From Lentzea tibetensis (GTDB taxonomy: Bacteria; Actinomycetota; Actinomycetes; Mycobacteriales; Pseudonocardiaceae): 64,000 nucleotides of DNA. Positions within the stretch are counted from its first letter, which is position 1. Each line of letters begins with the position of its first letter. Below, piece after piece: positions 25,109-34,738 of the stretch. The DNA lies in contig NZ_VOBR01000026.1 in the NCBI RefSeq assembly GCF_007845675.1, positions 1 through 64,000 of the forward strand, given 5' to 3'. Position numbers and translations under genes: made by a program. The notes under the pieces are model-generated. The model searched no databases. It saw only the letters and a program-made list of their open reading frames with translations, and was not told the DNA's origin.

Positions 25109-26371
25109 ATGGCGGTGGCTGAGGTAACTCATCGACTTCCCGTGCGCAAGCTCGTCGCGGCCAGCATCGGGAACGCGATCGAGTGGTACGACTGGGGCAT
25201 CTACGCGGCGTTCAGCATCTACTTCGCGACGCAGATCTTCCCGTCTGCCAACGAAGCGGCCGCGCTGGTCAACACGTTCGCGACCTACGCGCTGGCGTTC
25301 TTCTTCCGCCCGCTCGGCGGGTACCTCCTCGGCCGGTTCGCCGACCTCAGGGGCCGCCGCACGGCGATGCTGCTGACGATCGCGCTGATGTCCGGCGGTT
25401 CGGTCGCGATCGGACTGCTGCCGACGTTCTCGCAGGTCGGCTGGCTCGCACCTGTTCTGCTGCTGCTCGCGCGCATCGCGCAGGGCATGGCGCTCGGCGG
25501 CGAGGTGTCCAACGCGTCGGCCTACCTCGGTGAGGTGGCGCCGAAGGAGCACCGCGGCCGGTACTCGTCGTTCTTCTACGTCTCCACCGGTGTGGCGGTG
25601 CTGTTCGCGTCGCTGCTCGGGTTCGGCCTGGCGCGCACGCTCGACAAGGCCGCGATGGCCGAGTACGGCTGGCGCATCCCGTTCCTCATCGGCGGCGTGC
25701 TCGGGCTCGTCGGGCTGTGGCTGCGCCGCGCGCTGGAGGAGACCGAGCAGTTCGAGCAGAACAAGGCGAAGGCGCGGCAGCTCAAGAACCCGCTGATGAT
25801 GACGTTGCGCGAACACCCCAAGGCCGTCGGCAGGCTCGTCGGGTTCACGCTGCTCTCGACGCTCTGCTTCTACACGTTCTTCTCCGCGCTGACACCGTTC
25901 GCGGTGAAGACGAGGCACGCCAACGACGTGGACGTGTTCCTGGCGCTCTCGATCGGCACCGTGGTGTTCATCGCGCTGCAGTACCCGATGGGCTTGCTCG
26001 CCGACCGGATCGGCCGACGGCCGCAGCTGCTCGTGTGGTCCGCGACGACCGCGCTGCTGATCGTGCCGCTGTCCAGCCTGGTCAAGCCGGGGCTGGGCAA
26101 CCTGGTCGTCGTGTTCTGCGTCGGACTCGGCCTCTACACCGCGATGACGTCGGTCGCGCCCGCGCTGATGAGCGAGCTGTTCCCCACCGAGCTGCGCGGA
26201 CTCGGCATCGGCGCCTGGTACAACCTCACGGTCGCGCTGTTCGGCGGCACCGCGCCGCTGGTCATCCAGTGGCTCGGCACGAGTTTCTTCTGGTACGTCG
26301 CGGCGGGCGCGGTGATCGCGTTCCTCGTCATCCTGACGCTGCCGGAGACGAAGGGCGCCGAGCTCACCTAG
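25109..26371 (+). CDS. MFS transporter of the metabolite:proton symporter type
   Basis: A 420-residue, 12-span major facilitator. The N-terminal SIGNAIEWYDWGIYAAF is characteristic of the MHS group (KgtP/ShiA/ProP-like), and the loop 2-3 signature is GRFADLRGRRTAM. The cytoplasmic centre holds ALEETEQFEQ, also common in this group. Candidate substrates are organic acids, shikimate or compatible solutes. ATG 25109 is in good context. Confidence 0.9.
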   Translation: MAVAEVTHRLPVRKLVAASIGNAIEWYDWGIYAAFSIYFATQIFPSANEAAALVNTFATYALAFFFRPLGGYLLGRFADLRGRRTAMLLTIALMSGGSVAIGLLPTFSQVGWLAPVLLLLARIAQGMALGGEVSNASAYLGEVAPKEHRGRYSSFFYVSTGVAVLFASLLGFGLARTLDKAAMAEYGWRIPFLIGGVLGLVGLWLRRALEETEQFEQNKAKARQLKNPLMMTLREHPKAVGRLVGFTLLSTLCFYTFFSALTPFAVKTRHANDVDVFLALSIGTVVFIALQYPMGLLADRIGRRPQLLVWSATTALLIVPLSSLVKPGLGNLVVVFCVGLGLYTAMTSVAPALMSELFPTELRGLGIGAWYNLTVALFGGTAPLVIQWLGTSFFWYVAAGAVIAFLVILTLPETKGAELT

Positions 26372-26378
26372 GTGGGAC

Positions 26379-27506
26379 TCACCTGGCCAGCGGCACCAGA
26401 TCGTCGGCGTGCACGACCTCGCGGCGCTGGTCCTCCGGCAGGTGCTGGCTGGATCGGCCGATCAGCGACGGCAGCTCGGTCGCGTCGAAACCCGCCACGC
26501 CCCGCGCCACCACGGCACCGGACGGGTCGAGCAGCTCCACCACGTCGCCCGCCTCGAAGTCGCCGTCGACATCGGTGATCCCGGCCGCCAGCAGCGAACG
26601 GCGACGGCCCATCACCGCGGCGACCGCACCGGCGTCGAGGTGCAGACGGCCGGTCGCGTCAGCCGCGTAGCCGAGCCAGAACCGCCGCGCGGTGAGGCGT
26701 GAGCCACCGGCGGCGAAGGCCGTGCCGCAGTCGGCGGTGGACAACGCCTGGGCCGCATCGGACGCACCGGCCAACAGCACCGGAATACCCGCCGCGGAAG
26801 CCAGCCGGGCAGCAGCGAGCTTGGACGCCATCCCACCCGTGCCGAGTCCGGACGCACCAACGGATCCCGCACGCACACCGTCCACATCGGACGCCGACGC
26901 GACCTCGGCGATCCGGGTGGCGCCGGGCTGGCGCGGATCACCGGAGTACAAGGCGTCCACGTCGGACAGCAGGAACAGCGCGTCCGCGCCGACCAGGTGC
27001 GCCACCAGAGCGGCGAGCCGGTCGTTGTCGCCGAAGCGGATCTCCTCGGTGGCCACGGTGTCGTTCTCGTTCACCACCGGCACGGCACCGAGCGCGAGCA
27101 GGCGCGAGAACGTGCGCTGCGCGTTGCGGTAGTGCGCGCGCCGCACCACGTCGTCCGCCGTCAGCAGGACCTGGCCGACGGTGAGCGAGTAGCGGCCGAA
27201 CGAGTTCGCGTACGCGTGCGCCAGCGTCAGCTGGCCGACCGAAGCGGCGGCCTGCTGCGTGGCCAGGTCACGTGGACGACGCGAGATGCCCAGCGGCGCC
27301 AGGCCGGCCGCGATGGCGCCGGACGACACGAGCACCACCTGGCTGCCCGAGGACACACGGGCGGACACCGCGTCGACCAGCGCGTCCAGCCGGGTCGGGT
27401 CCAGTCCGCCCGCCGCCGTCGTGAGCGACGACGAGCCGACCTTCACCACGATGCGGTTCGCCGAGGCGACCGCGCTTCGAGCCGGTGAGACCACGGGGGC
27501 CGTCAC
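26379..27506 (-). CDS. proB: glutamate 5-kinase
   Basis: A 375-residue enzyme for the first step of proline synthesis, phosphorylating glutamate. The amino-acid-kinase domain shows [20 protein letters not shown] and [22 protein letters not shown]-terminal PUA domain (about 280-370) completes the usual full-length form, where proline feedback acts. It is 3 bases downstream of obgE in the same direction, matching the mycobacterial order. Confidence 0.96.
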   Translation of the reverse strand: MTAPVVSPARSAVASANRIVVKVGSSSLTTAAGGLDPTRLDALVDAVSARVSSGSQVVLVSSGAIAAGLAPLGISRRPRDLATQQAAASVGQLTLAHAYANSFGRYSLTVGQVLLTADDVVRRAHYRNAQRTFSRLLALGAVPVVNENDTVATEEIRFGDNDRLAALVAHLVGADALFLLSDVDALYSGDPRQPGATRIAEVASASDVDGVRAGSVGASGLGTGGMASKLAAARLASAAGIPVLLAGASDAAQALSTADCGTAFAAGGSRLTARRFWLGYAADATGRLHLDAGAVAAVMGRRRSLLAAGITDVDGDFEAGDVVELLDPSGAVVARGVAGFDATELPSLIGRSSQHLPEDQRREVVHADDLVPLAR

Positions 27507-27509
27507 GGT

Positions 27510-28949
27510 TCACTCCTCGTCGTAAGTCCCGGGAACGCGACGCGCCTTCTTCGCGATCTTGCGCTCGGACGCGCCGATCCGCTCGTTGCGCTCCAGGCGC
27601 GGGTCGGTGCCGCGGCCCGTCATGGTCATCGCGATACCGGCCGGGGTGGTCGGCTCCCAGTCGAACACCAGGTCGCCGATGGTGACCTGGCAACCGGGGA
27701 TCGCGCCCATCTTGACCAGCTGGTCCTCGACGCCGAGGCGGCTGAGCCGGTCCGCGAGGTAGCCGACGGCCTCGTCGTTCGAGAACTCGGTCTGGCGGAT
27801 CCAGCGCTCGGGACGCTCGCCCCGCACGATGAAGCCGCCTTCGACCTGCGGGTCCTCGATCACGGTGAACCCGGCGTCGTCCACGGCGGTCGGCCGCAGC
27901 ACGATGCGGGTGGCTTCCTTCACCGGCTGCGCCGCGCGGTACTCGCGCACGACCTCGCCGAGTGCGTACGTCAGCTCGCGCAGACCCTCCCGCGAGGCCG
28001 TCGAGATCTCGTACACGCGCAGGCCGCGCGCCTCGATCTCGGGCTTCACGATCTCCGCGAGCTCGCGGGCGTCCGGCACGTCGATCTTGTTGAGGATCAC
28101 GACGCGGGGCCGGTCGGCGAGCTCGCCACCGAGCGACGGCGTGTACTGCGCCAGCTCGGCCTCGAGCGCGTCGATGTCCGACAGCGGGTCGCGGCCCTCT
28201 TCGAAGGTCGCGCAGTCGACGACGTGCGCCAGCACGGCGCAGCGCTCGATGTGGCGCAGGAAGTCCAGGCCGAGGCCCTTGCCCTCGGACGCACCGGGGA
28301 TCAGGCCGGGCACGTCGGCCATCGTGAAGATGGTCTCGCCCGCGGTGATCACGCCCAGGTTCGGCACGAGGGTGGTGAACGGGTAGTCGGCGATCTTCGG
28401 CTTCGCGGCGGACAGCACGGAGATCAGCGACGACTTGCCGGCGGACGGGAAGCCCAGCAGGCCGACGTCCGCGACGGACTTCAGCTCCAGCACCAGGTCA
28501 CGGGTCTCGCCGGGCTCGCCGAGCAGCGCGAATCCGGGGGCCTTGCGGGCCTTGGACGCGAGCGAGGCGTTGCCGAGACCACCGCGGCCACCGGCGGCGG
28601 CGATCAGGCGGGTGCCCTCGCCGACCAGGTCGGCGATGAACTCGCCGTCCTCGGTGAGCACGACGGTGCCGTCCGGCACGCGCAGCTCGAGGTCGCCGCC
28701 GTTCGCGCCGTCCCGGTTCGCGCCCGCGCCCGCCTTGCCGTTGGTCGCGGCCGCGTGCGGGCGGAAGTGGAAGTCGAGCAGGGTGTGCACCTGCGAGTCG
28801 ACGACGAGGATCACGTCGCCGCCGTTGCCCCCGTTGCCCCCGTCGGGGCCGCCGAGCGGCTTGAACTTCTCGCGGTGCACTGAAGCACAGCCGTTGCCCC
28901 CGTTGCCGGCGGCAGCGTGGATCACCACCCGGTCTACGAAGCGGGCCAC
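27510..28949 (-). CDS. obgE: Obg-family GTPase
   Basis: A 479-residue ribosome-associated GTPase. It has the glycine-rich Obg domain (residues 1-158), the G domain with [17 protein letters not shown] and NKID, and a C-terminal OCT domain followed by a basic tail. GTG 28949 is preceded by AGGAAG and starts at [11 protein letters not shown]; six further upstream codons are possible but lack a site. It lies between rpmA and proB. Confidence 0.96.
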   Translation of the reverse strand: MARFVDRVVIHAAAGNGGNGCASVHREKFKPLGGPDGGNGGNGGDVILVVDSQVHTLLDFHFRPHAAATNGKAGAGANRDGANGGDLELRVPDGTVVLTEDGEFIADLVGEGTRLIAAAGGRGGLGNASLASKARKAPGFALLGEPGETRDLVLELKSVADVGLLGFPSAGKSSLISVLSAAKPKIADYPFTTLVPNLGVITAGETIFTMADVPGLIPGASEGKGLGLDFLRHIERCAVLAHVVDCATFEEGRDPLSDIDALEAELAQYTPSLGGELADRPRVVILNKIDVPDARELAEIVKPEIEARGLRVYEISTASREGLRELTYALGEVVREYRAAQPVKEATRIVLRPTAVDDAGFTVIEDPQVEGGFIVRGERPERWIRQTEFSNDEAVGYLADRLSRLGVEDQLVKMGAIPGCQVTIGDLVFDWEPTTPAGIAMTMTGRGTDPRLERNERIGASERKIAKKARRVPGTYDEE

Positions 28950-28986
28950 GGAACTACTTCCTCTCAAAATGACTGAAAAAACGCAA

Positions 28987-29021
28987 CGAGGGGCGGAGCC
29001 GGAGACCGGTCCCGCCCCTCG
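28987..29021 (-). terminator. hairpin between rpmA and obgE
   Basis: Perfect 10-bp stem CGAGGGGCGG (28987-28996) with CCGCCCCTCG (29012-29021), downstream of rpmA and upstream of obgE. It could end the ribosomal protein transcript or reduce readthrough into obgE. Confidence 0.65.
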
Positions 29022-29054
29022 TTGGGGTGTCTAACTACGTGCGGAACAGGTCGC

Positions 29055-29312
29055 TCAGACCTGGACCGGAACGATGTTGACGGTCTTGCGACCACGCTTC
29101 ATGCCGAACTCGACCGCACCGGGCTCGAGAGCGAACAGCGTGTCGTCCTTGCCACGACCGACGTTCACGCCGGGGTGGAACTTCGTGCCGCGCTGGCGGA
29201 TCAGGATCTCGCCGGCCTTGACGACCTGACCGCCGAACCGCTTGACCCCGAGGTACTGCGGGTTGGAGTCACGGCCGTTGCGGGAGCTGGATGCACCCTT
29301 TTTGTGTGCCAT
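29055..29312 (-). CDS. rpmA: 50S ribosomal protein bL27
   Basis: An 85-residue bL27. The mature-type N-terminus [19 protein letters not shown] needs no cleavage, unlike Firmicutes bL27. It follows rplU after 14 bases and contributes to the peptidyl transferase region. Confidence 0.98.
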   Translation of the reverse strand: MAHKKGASSSRNGRDSNPQYLGVKRFGGQVVKAGEILIRQRGTKFHPGVNVGRGKDDTLFALEPGAVEFGMKRGRKTVNIVPVQV

Positions 29313-29326
29313 GAGAAGTCAGGTCC

Positions 29327-29641
29327 TCACTTACCGGGAGTGATGCCGGTGACCTCGACGCGGGTCAGCTTCTGACGGTGACCCTGCCGCTTGTGGTAGC
29401 CGGTCTTGTTCTTGAACTTGTGGATGCGAATCTTCGGGCCCTTGGTGTGCTCGACCAGCTTGCCGGTCACCGAGAACTTCTCCAGGGCCGCCGCGTCAGC
29501 GGTCACGTCGGTGCCGTCGACAACCAGCAGAGCCGGGAAGTTCACTACGGTGCCCGGCTCGCCCTCGAGCTTCTCGACCTCGACGATGTCGCCGACAGCG
29601 ACCTTGTACTGCTTGCCGCCGGTCTTGACGATCGCGTACAT
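29327..29641 (-). CDS. rplU: 50S ribosomal protein bL21
   Basis: A 104-residue bL21 ([20 protein letters not shown] ... [17 protein letters not shown]). It is first in the rplU-rpmA-(obgE-proB) unit. The roughly 130-base region between it and the next gene upstream holds the promoter. Confidence 0.98.
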   Translation of the reverse strand: MYAIVKTGGKQYKVAVGDIVEVEKLEGEPGTVVNFPALLVVDGTDVTADAAALEKFSVTGKLVEHTKGPKIRIHKFKNKTGYHKRQGHRQKLTRVEVTGITPGK

Positions 29642-29770
29642 CAGGACGGAAGTCTCCTGCTACTCGACGGTGACGGGCCATGCGCCAACCCACCAGCGAA
29701 AGTGCCTTCTACCGAAGGCAGCTGAGGGGGCACACGACAGGACCCGCCGGATGACGGGCCACGCAATAGG

Positions 29771-31984
29771 TTACGGGGCGGGCCGGAACGAGGTCAAACC
29801 GGGGTGCCCGCCGCGGCGCGCGGCCTCCGCCAGATACCCCTTCACCAAGGTCGTGCCGGGGGCGTCGGCGGGCTGGCCCGCCCGCAGCCACAAGCTTTCC
29901 AGCAGCAAGGGCTGTGCGACAGCCGCCGCTTCCGCCCAGTCCAGCGCGCGGGGTGTGTCGTCCCTCACCAGCCCCGCCACCTCCCCTCCGGAGAGCGCCG
30001 CGGAGCCCAGATGGGCCAGGCAGCGGGCCGCGCCGACGTCCTCGCCGAGCTCCCGGTAGAGCCCGAGCGCCTGCTTCCACCGGTTCACCGCTTCGGGGTA
30101 CCTGCCGCGCCGCCAGCTCGCGACGCCGAGCAGTTCCACGGCGTGCGCGCGGCCCGCCCAGTCGCCCGCGTCGGTGGCGAGCTCCGCCGCCCGCGCCAGG
30201 TGCTCGGCCGCCTTCACCGGCTGGTGCTGCCGCAGCCGGACGACGCCGAGGTTGATCCGCACGCACGCCTGGCCGGCGAGGTCGCCGTGCGGCAGCAGTT
30301 CGAGCGACCGGCGCAGCGTGCGCTCGGCGGTCTGCAACGAGTCCGGATCGGACCGTTCCAGGTGCAGCAACGCCCATGCGAGCTGCGCACGTGCCGCCAC
30401 CGCGGGCACCTTCTTCGCGTCCGCCTCGGCCAGTCCGGCGGTCGCCGCGTCGGCGCGCCCCGCCATGCGCAGCGCGGTCGAGCGGCGCACCGCGGCCAGC
30501 GCGCGGACACCGGCGTCGTTCTCCCGTTCTGCGGCCGCGGCGAGTGCGTCCGCGACCGCCAGCAGGTCGGCCGTGCGCTGCTCGCGGCCGTGCCAGCCGT
30601 CCAGCGCGTCGGCGATGCGGCACACGTCGGGGAACGGCGCCGGGTGGCGGACCAGCTCCAGCAGCAGCGCCTCCTCGGCCTGGAACCACTGGCTCGCTCG
30701 CGCGACTGTGTCCGGCGCGGTCAGCTCCAGCGCGCGGGCCTCTGCGAGGTCCGCGTAGTACCGCGCGAGCCGGGCCAGCGGACGGCCGCGCACCGACCCC
30801 GCGCGCACGCTCTGCCTGATCGCCCAGCGCACCTCCAGCGGCATCCGGTAGCGGCCGGGTGGCACGTACCGGACGAGGTCGCGGTCGACCAGCTCGCGCA
30901 GCGCCGCGTCACCGGACGGCGCGAGCGTCGCCACCGCGGCGGGCGGCAGTTCGGTGACCGGCAGCGACGCGAGCGCGTCCATGAGCCGGATCGCGTGCGG
31001 CGACAGGGTTTCCCTGATCTTGGCGAGCACCGCGACGCGCACCCGGAACACGTGCCCAGGAGTGTCCTCGGTGGACTCGATGGCTGCCGCGAGCTCTGCG
31101 ACCGTCCAGTCGCCCTTGAGCTGGATCGCGACGTCGCGGATCGCCCTCGGCCGGCCGAGGCACGCCGCCGCGAGCCGGTGGATCATGCGCTTCTCGTTGT
31201 CGTCAACGGGTTCCCGGCCCAGTTCGGCGAGCAACATGCGCGCGCCGTCCTCAGTGGACAACGGCGACACGTGGACGGCCTCGTCGGTCCGCACGGCCTC
31301 CGCGACGGCCTGCTCGCCCGCGATGACGACGGTCGTGTCCCTGCCGCCGACCAGCAGCCACCCCACCTGCTCCGGCAGCGACACCTCGTCGAGGAACAGC
31401 ACCGTGCGCCGCCCGGCCAGGTGGTCGTAGAGGCGGTGCGCGGCGTCCTTGAGCGAGGCCTCGTCGTCACGCGCCGGCACGTCCAGCCCGAACGAGCCGA
31501 GCAGCCTGCTCGCCACGACCCTGACCTCTTCGGGGCGTTCGGACGACCGGCTGCGCATGTCGAGCCGGTAGTGCTCGTCCACCGGCAACCGCCGCACGAC
31601 CTCCGCCCCGATGGCGGACGTGCCGATGTCCGCCTGCCCGACGATCGCCACGACCCCGTGCGCGGCCGCTCGTTCGACAGCCTCGCGCACCTCGTCGTCC
31701 CGGCCGAACAGCGTGCTCGGCGCGGGGTCCCAGCGCAGCTGCGGCAGCGGGGTGTCGACGGCGGTCGTGACCGGCTCGCCCTGGTGCGCGCGCCGCAGCG
31801 CCAGCACGAGCAGCGCGACGACGCAGCCGGAGATCACGACGAGCATCGGGATCGAGATCGCCCTGCGCACGCCGGCGCTGAGCACGTTCTCCGACACCAC
31901 GTCGCTGATCATCTGCACGAGCGTCGCGAACAGCAGGGTGGCGAGCACCTTGCGCATGTCGATCTTGCCGGACCAGCGCCTCAC
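29771..31984 (-). CDS. membrane-anchored NB-ARC/TPR-like protein
   Basis: A 737-residue protein. Two hydrophobic segments in the first 55 residues (VLATLLFATLVQMI; ISIPMLVVISGCVVALLVLA) anchor it. A STAND-type nucleotide-binding-like region follows (LFGRDDEVREAVERAAAHG, VLFLDEVSLPEQVGWLLVGG), then a winged-helix-like part and about six TPR-type helical pairs to the C-terminus. The Walker A position reads VGQADIGTSAIG, without the usual lysine, so ATP hydrolysis is doubtful. GTG 31984 overlaps the permease stop. As the last gene of an importer-like operon it may relay or modulate signals from the complex; that is speculation. Confidence 0.8.
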   Translation of the reverse strand: MRRWSGKIDMRKVLATLLFATLVQMISDVVSENVLSAGVRRAISIPMLVVISGCVVALLVLALRRAHQGEPVTTAVDTPLPQLRWDPAPSTLFGRDDEVREAVERAAAHGVVAIVGQADIGTSAIGAEVVRRLPVDEHYRLDMRSRSSERPEEVRVVASRLLGSFGLDVPARDDEASLKDAAHRLYDHLAGRRTVLFLDEVSLPEQVGWLLVGGRDTTVVIAGEQAVAEAVRTDEAVHVSPLSTEDGARMLLAELGREPVDDNEKRMIHRLAAACLGRPRAIRDVAIQLKGDWTVAELAAAIESTEDTPGHVFRVRVAVLAKIRETLSPHAIRLMDALASLPVTELPPAAVATLAPSGDAALRELVDRDLVRYVPPGRYRMPLEVRWAIRQSVRAGSVRGRPLARLARYYADLAEARALELTAPDTVARASQWFQAEEALLLELVRHPAPFPDVCRIADALDGWHGREQRTADLLAVADALAAAAERENDAGVRALAAVRRSTALRMAGRADAATAGLAEADAKKVPAVAARAQLAWALLHLERSDPDSLQTAERTLRRSLELLPHGDLAGQACVRINLGVVRLRQHQPVKAAEHLARAAELATDAGDWAGRAHAVELLGVASWRRGRYPEAVNRWKQALGLYRELGEDVGAARCLAHLGSAALSGGEVAGLVRDDTPRALDWAEAAAVAQPLLLESLWLRAGQPADAPGTTLVKGYLAEAARRGGHPGLTSFRPAP

Positions 31985-34062
31985 CGCCCACCTCCGGTCA
32001 GCCCGCGCACCACGTGCTTCCAGGTGACCAGCAGCAGCACCAGCGGCACGACCGCAGACATCACCGCGCCCGCCGCGACCGGCCCGATCGCCGTCGCGAA
32101 CTGCCGCGCCTGACCCCACAGCACGACCTGCAGCGGCGTCGCGCCGTTGACCAGCAGCCCGACCACGAAGTCGTTCCACACCTGGACGAACTCCAGCACC
32201 GCCACCGCGATCAACGCGGGCGCCGCGTACCGCACGACGTGCTCGAACACCGCCCGCCGCCCGACCTCACCGAGCCGCGCGCCCGCCACCAGGTGCGGCG
32301 GCGCGGCCGCGAACGCAGCGCGCAGCAGCAGCACCGCGAACGGCACGCCCGCGGCGGCGTGCACGAGGATCAGCGGCGCCCGCGAGTTCGCCAGCCCCAG
32401 CTCACCGAACACCGCGTTCAACGGCTCCGCGTACAGCTGCACCGGCGCGACCGCCAGCAACGTGAGCAGCACGACCAGCGCCTTGACCACGCGCGGCGGC
32501 ACGTCGCCCCACGCCAGCTGGTACGCGGCGGGCACGGCGACGAGCAGCACGAGCGCGGTGGCCGTGACCGCGATCAGCGCCGTCGACCCGAACGCCGTCG
32601 CCAGCCCGTTGCCGAGCACCTCCGCGTACGACGCGATGCCGGGCGCGGGCCACTCGCCCACCGCGGCCGCCTGCGGGTCCTTCGTGGACGTCACGACCAG
32701 CGCCAGCAACGGGAACGCCCACAGCAGCGCCACGATCGCGGCGAGGAACGTGCCCCACCGCCTGCGCGGCCGCGGTGCGCTTCTCGGTGTCGCCTGCCCC
32801 GGCCACGGGTGCCGCAGCCCGCGCACCCCGAACAACGCCACCACGGCGACGACCGCGAACAGCACGACCGCCAGCGCAGCCGACTCCCCCTCGTCGCGGA
32901 ACGGCCGCTCGCGCCACCAGTTGACCGCGACCACGTCCGCGTCGGCCTGGATCGAGCCCGGCACCATCACGAGCACGAGGTCGAACAGCCGGACCGCCGC
33001 GACCACCACCGTCAGCAGCACCACGGCCGTCACCGGCCGCAGCAACGGCAGCACGACCGTGCGCAGTTGCCGCCACCGCCCGACGCCTTCGGTGCGCGCC
33101 ATCCGCAGCAGTCCGGGCGGCACCGCGTCCAGTCCCGCGCGGAACAACGCCGCCGCGAACCCGACCCACGCCCACACGAACGCCGACGCCAGGCACAGCC
33201 CGATCCAGTCCGGCCCCAGCCAGTCCGGCGGCGTGAAGTGCGGCCGGATCGCCTCCTCGGGCAGCACCAGGTGGTAGCCGGCGTCCGACTCGCCGACGCC
33301 GATGCGGAACACGCCGTCCGCGCCGGTGATCCCGACGCCCTTCTGCTCACCGAAGCTCCACGCGCTCACCGGTACGCCCGCCAGCACGCGCTGCCGGTCC
33401 GTGACCACGCGACCGGTGATCTCGCCGGGCCTGCCGGTGACCGTCGGGCCGATCCCGTTGCCGGGCACCGTGACGCCCACGACCTCCAGCTCCACCACAG
33501 CACCCTGCTCGAACGTGCCGCTGGTCTGCAGGCCGTCGGCAGCCGGTTGCCTGATCAGCTGACGGGCACCGCTGACCTTGGCGTCCGGCCGCGCGCCGGC
33601 CGCAGGCGCTTCGCCTTCGACGGCGTTGTGCAGCGTGGTCACGAGTGCCGACACCACGCCCCGGTGCGGGGACGGGTCGTACATCTGCCGGAACGCCACG
33701 CCGGTGACCAGCGCCGACACCGCCATCGGCGCCACCAGGACCAGCAGCAGGACGCTCGCGCCCCAGCGGACCCGGCGGCTCAGCACCGCCAGGCCGAAGC
33801 CCAGCACGCACACGCCCAGTGCCACCAGTACCCACAGGAGGCTGTTGCGGACGGCCACCCACGTGCCCGGATCGGACAGGAGCGTGCCGTAGTGGCCGGT
33901 GCTGATGACGATCGTGTAGACGACCGGTGCGGCTAGCACCGCGCCCACCAGCAGGAGACCGGGTAGGCCCAGCAACCAGCCCACCGTCGCCCTGCGGGGG
34001 CGGCCGGTGACGACGGGGCCGTTCAGCTCTCGGGTCGCGACCTCCAGCTCCAGTTCGCTCAC
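31981..34062 (-). CDS. fused double carbohydrate ABC permease
   Basis: A 693-residue fusion of two MalF/MalG-type permeases. The first half spans about 30-390 and contains, between its second and later membrane groups, an extracytoplasmic beta-rich insert (LELEVVGVTVPGNGIGPT ... VGITGADGVFRIGVG) like a carboxypeptidase-regulatory or SpaA-type domain. Its EAA-like loop is MARTEGVGRWRQLRTVVLP. The second half starts near 420 and its EAA-like loop is VAGARLGEVGRRAVFEHVV; both are weak matches to the consensus. GTG 34062 lies at the end of the repeat block. It overlaps the TPR gene by 4 bases. Normally the two permeases are separate genes. Confidence 0.85.
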   Translation of the reverse strand: MSELELEVATRELNGPVVTGRPRRATVGWLLGLPGLLLVGAVLAAPVVYTIVISTGHYGTLLSDPGTWVAVRNSLLWVLVALGVCVLGFGLAVLSRRVRWGASVLLLVLVAPMAVSALVTGVAFRQMYDPSPHRGVVSALVTTLHNAVEGEAPAAGARPDAKVSGARQLIRQPAADGLQTSGTFEQGAVVELEVVGVTVPGNGIGPTVTGRPGEITGRVVTDRQRVLAGVPVSAWSFGEQKGVGITGADGVFRIGVGESDAGYHLVLPEEAIRPHFTPPDWLGPDWIGLCLASAFVWAWVGFAAALFRAGLDAVPPGLLRMARTEGVGRWRQLRTVVLPLLRPVTAVVLLTVVVAAVRLFDLVLVMVPGSIQADADVVAVNWWRERPFRDEGESAALAVVLFAVVAVVALFGVRGLRHPWPGQATPRSAPRPRRRWGTFLAAIVALLWAFPLLALVVTSTKDPQAAAVGEWPAPGIASYAEVLGNGLATAFGSTALIAVTATALVLLVAVPAAYQLAWGDVPPRVVKALVVLLTLLAVAPVQLYAEPLNAVFGELGLANSRAPLILVHAAAGVPFAVLLLRAAFAAAPPHLVAGARLGEVGRRAVFEHVVRYAAPALIAVAVLEFVQVWNDFVVGLLVNGATPLQVVLWGQARQFATAIGPVAAGAVMSAVVPLVLLLVTWKHVVRGLTGGGR

Positions 34063-34738
34063 GGGCCGCTCCTGAGCGAGAGGTCGATCGGCCTGCTTCC
34101 GCGCGCCACCAGGCCACGCCCGGTCCCACGATCGCTGGGCGCCACCACGACTGACGAACCGGCGCGGCCCACACCGCCCGCACAGCCGCTCACGACCGCC
34201 CAAGAGGCCGCGAGCCGACAGGACAGGCGCCAGCCGCCCGGCAGCCTGCCCACGCGGGCCTCGGGGTCGCTCACGAGCCGCTCCGCGCGGCGAGACGCTC
34301 CATCCGAGCCGCCGCGGCCTCCACGCGGGACCCACCGCCCACAGGAAGACCCGCAAGACCCGCGCCGACTTCCCGGCCACTCACGGACCGCCCCGCGGGG
34401 CAAGACGCCCGTTCCGGGCCGCCGCAGCCTCCACGTGGGACTCGTTGCCGCCGACGGCCCGCTAGGAAGACCCGCAAGGCCCACGCAGACCTCCCGGCTC
34501 ACGAGCCGCTCCGCGCGGCGAGACACTCCATCCGAGCCGCCGCAGCAGCCGCTTCGGCCACCACACGCGACCCGGTGCCACCGACCGCCCACAGGAAGTC
34601 CTGCAGCGCCGACACCGACCTCCAGCTCGCTCACGAGCCGCTCTGCGCGGCGATACGCCCCAACCGAGCCACCACAGCGGCCACCACGCGCGACCCGGTG
34701 CCACCCACCGCCCACAGGAACGCGGACCTCCCGGCCGC
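34063..34738 (-). repeat. tandem degenerate copies of the binding-protein/permease junction
   Basis: The gap between the binding-protein stop and the permease start is built from repeats of about 110-130 bases. Copies begin (in + coordinates, at the TCA of a minus-strand TGA) near 34271, 34381, 34499 and 34631, with the real gene end at 34739 and a more decayed unit between 34063 and 34270. Each repeats TCACGAGCCGCTCCGCGCGG and corresponds to the last ~30 codons of the binding protein plus the overlapping GTGAGC start of the permease. Every copy keeps the TGA stop. It looks like slipped-strand amplification of a translational-coupling junction. Confidence 0.8.

Noticed and set aside
34063-34738. 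Repeats considered as a CRISPR array
   Set aside because: Units are degenerate, 110-130 bases long, without regular short repeats and unique spacers, and they match the adjacent gene's 3' end.
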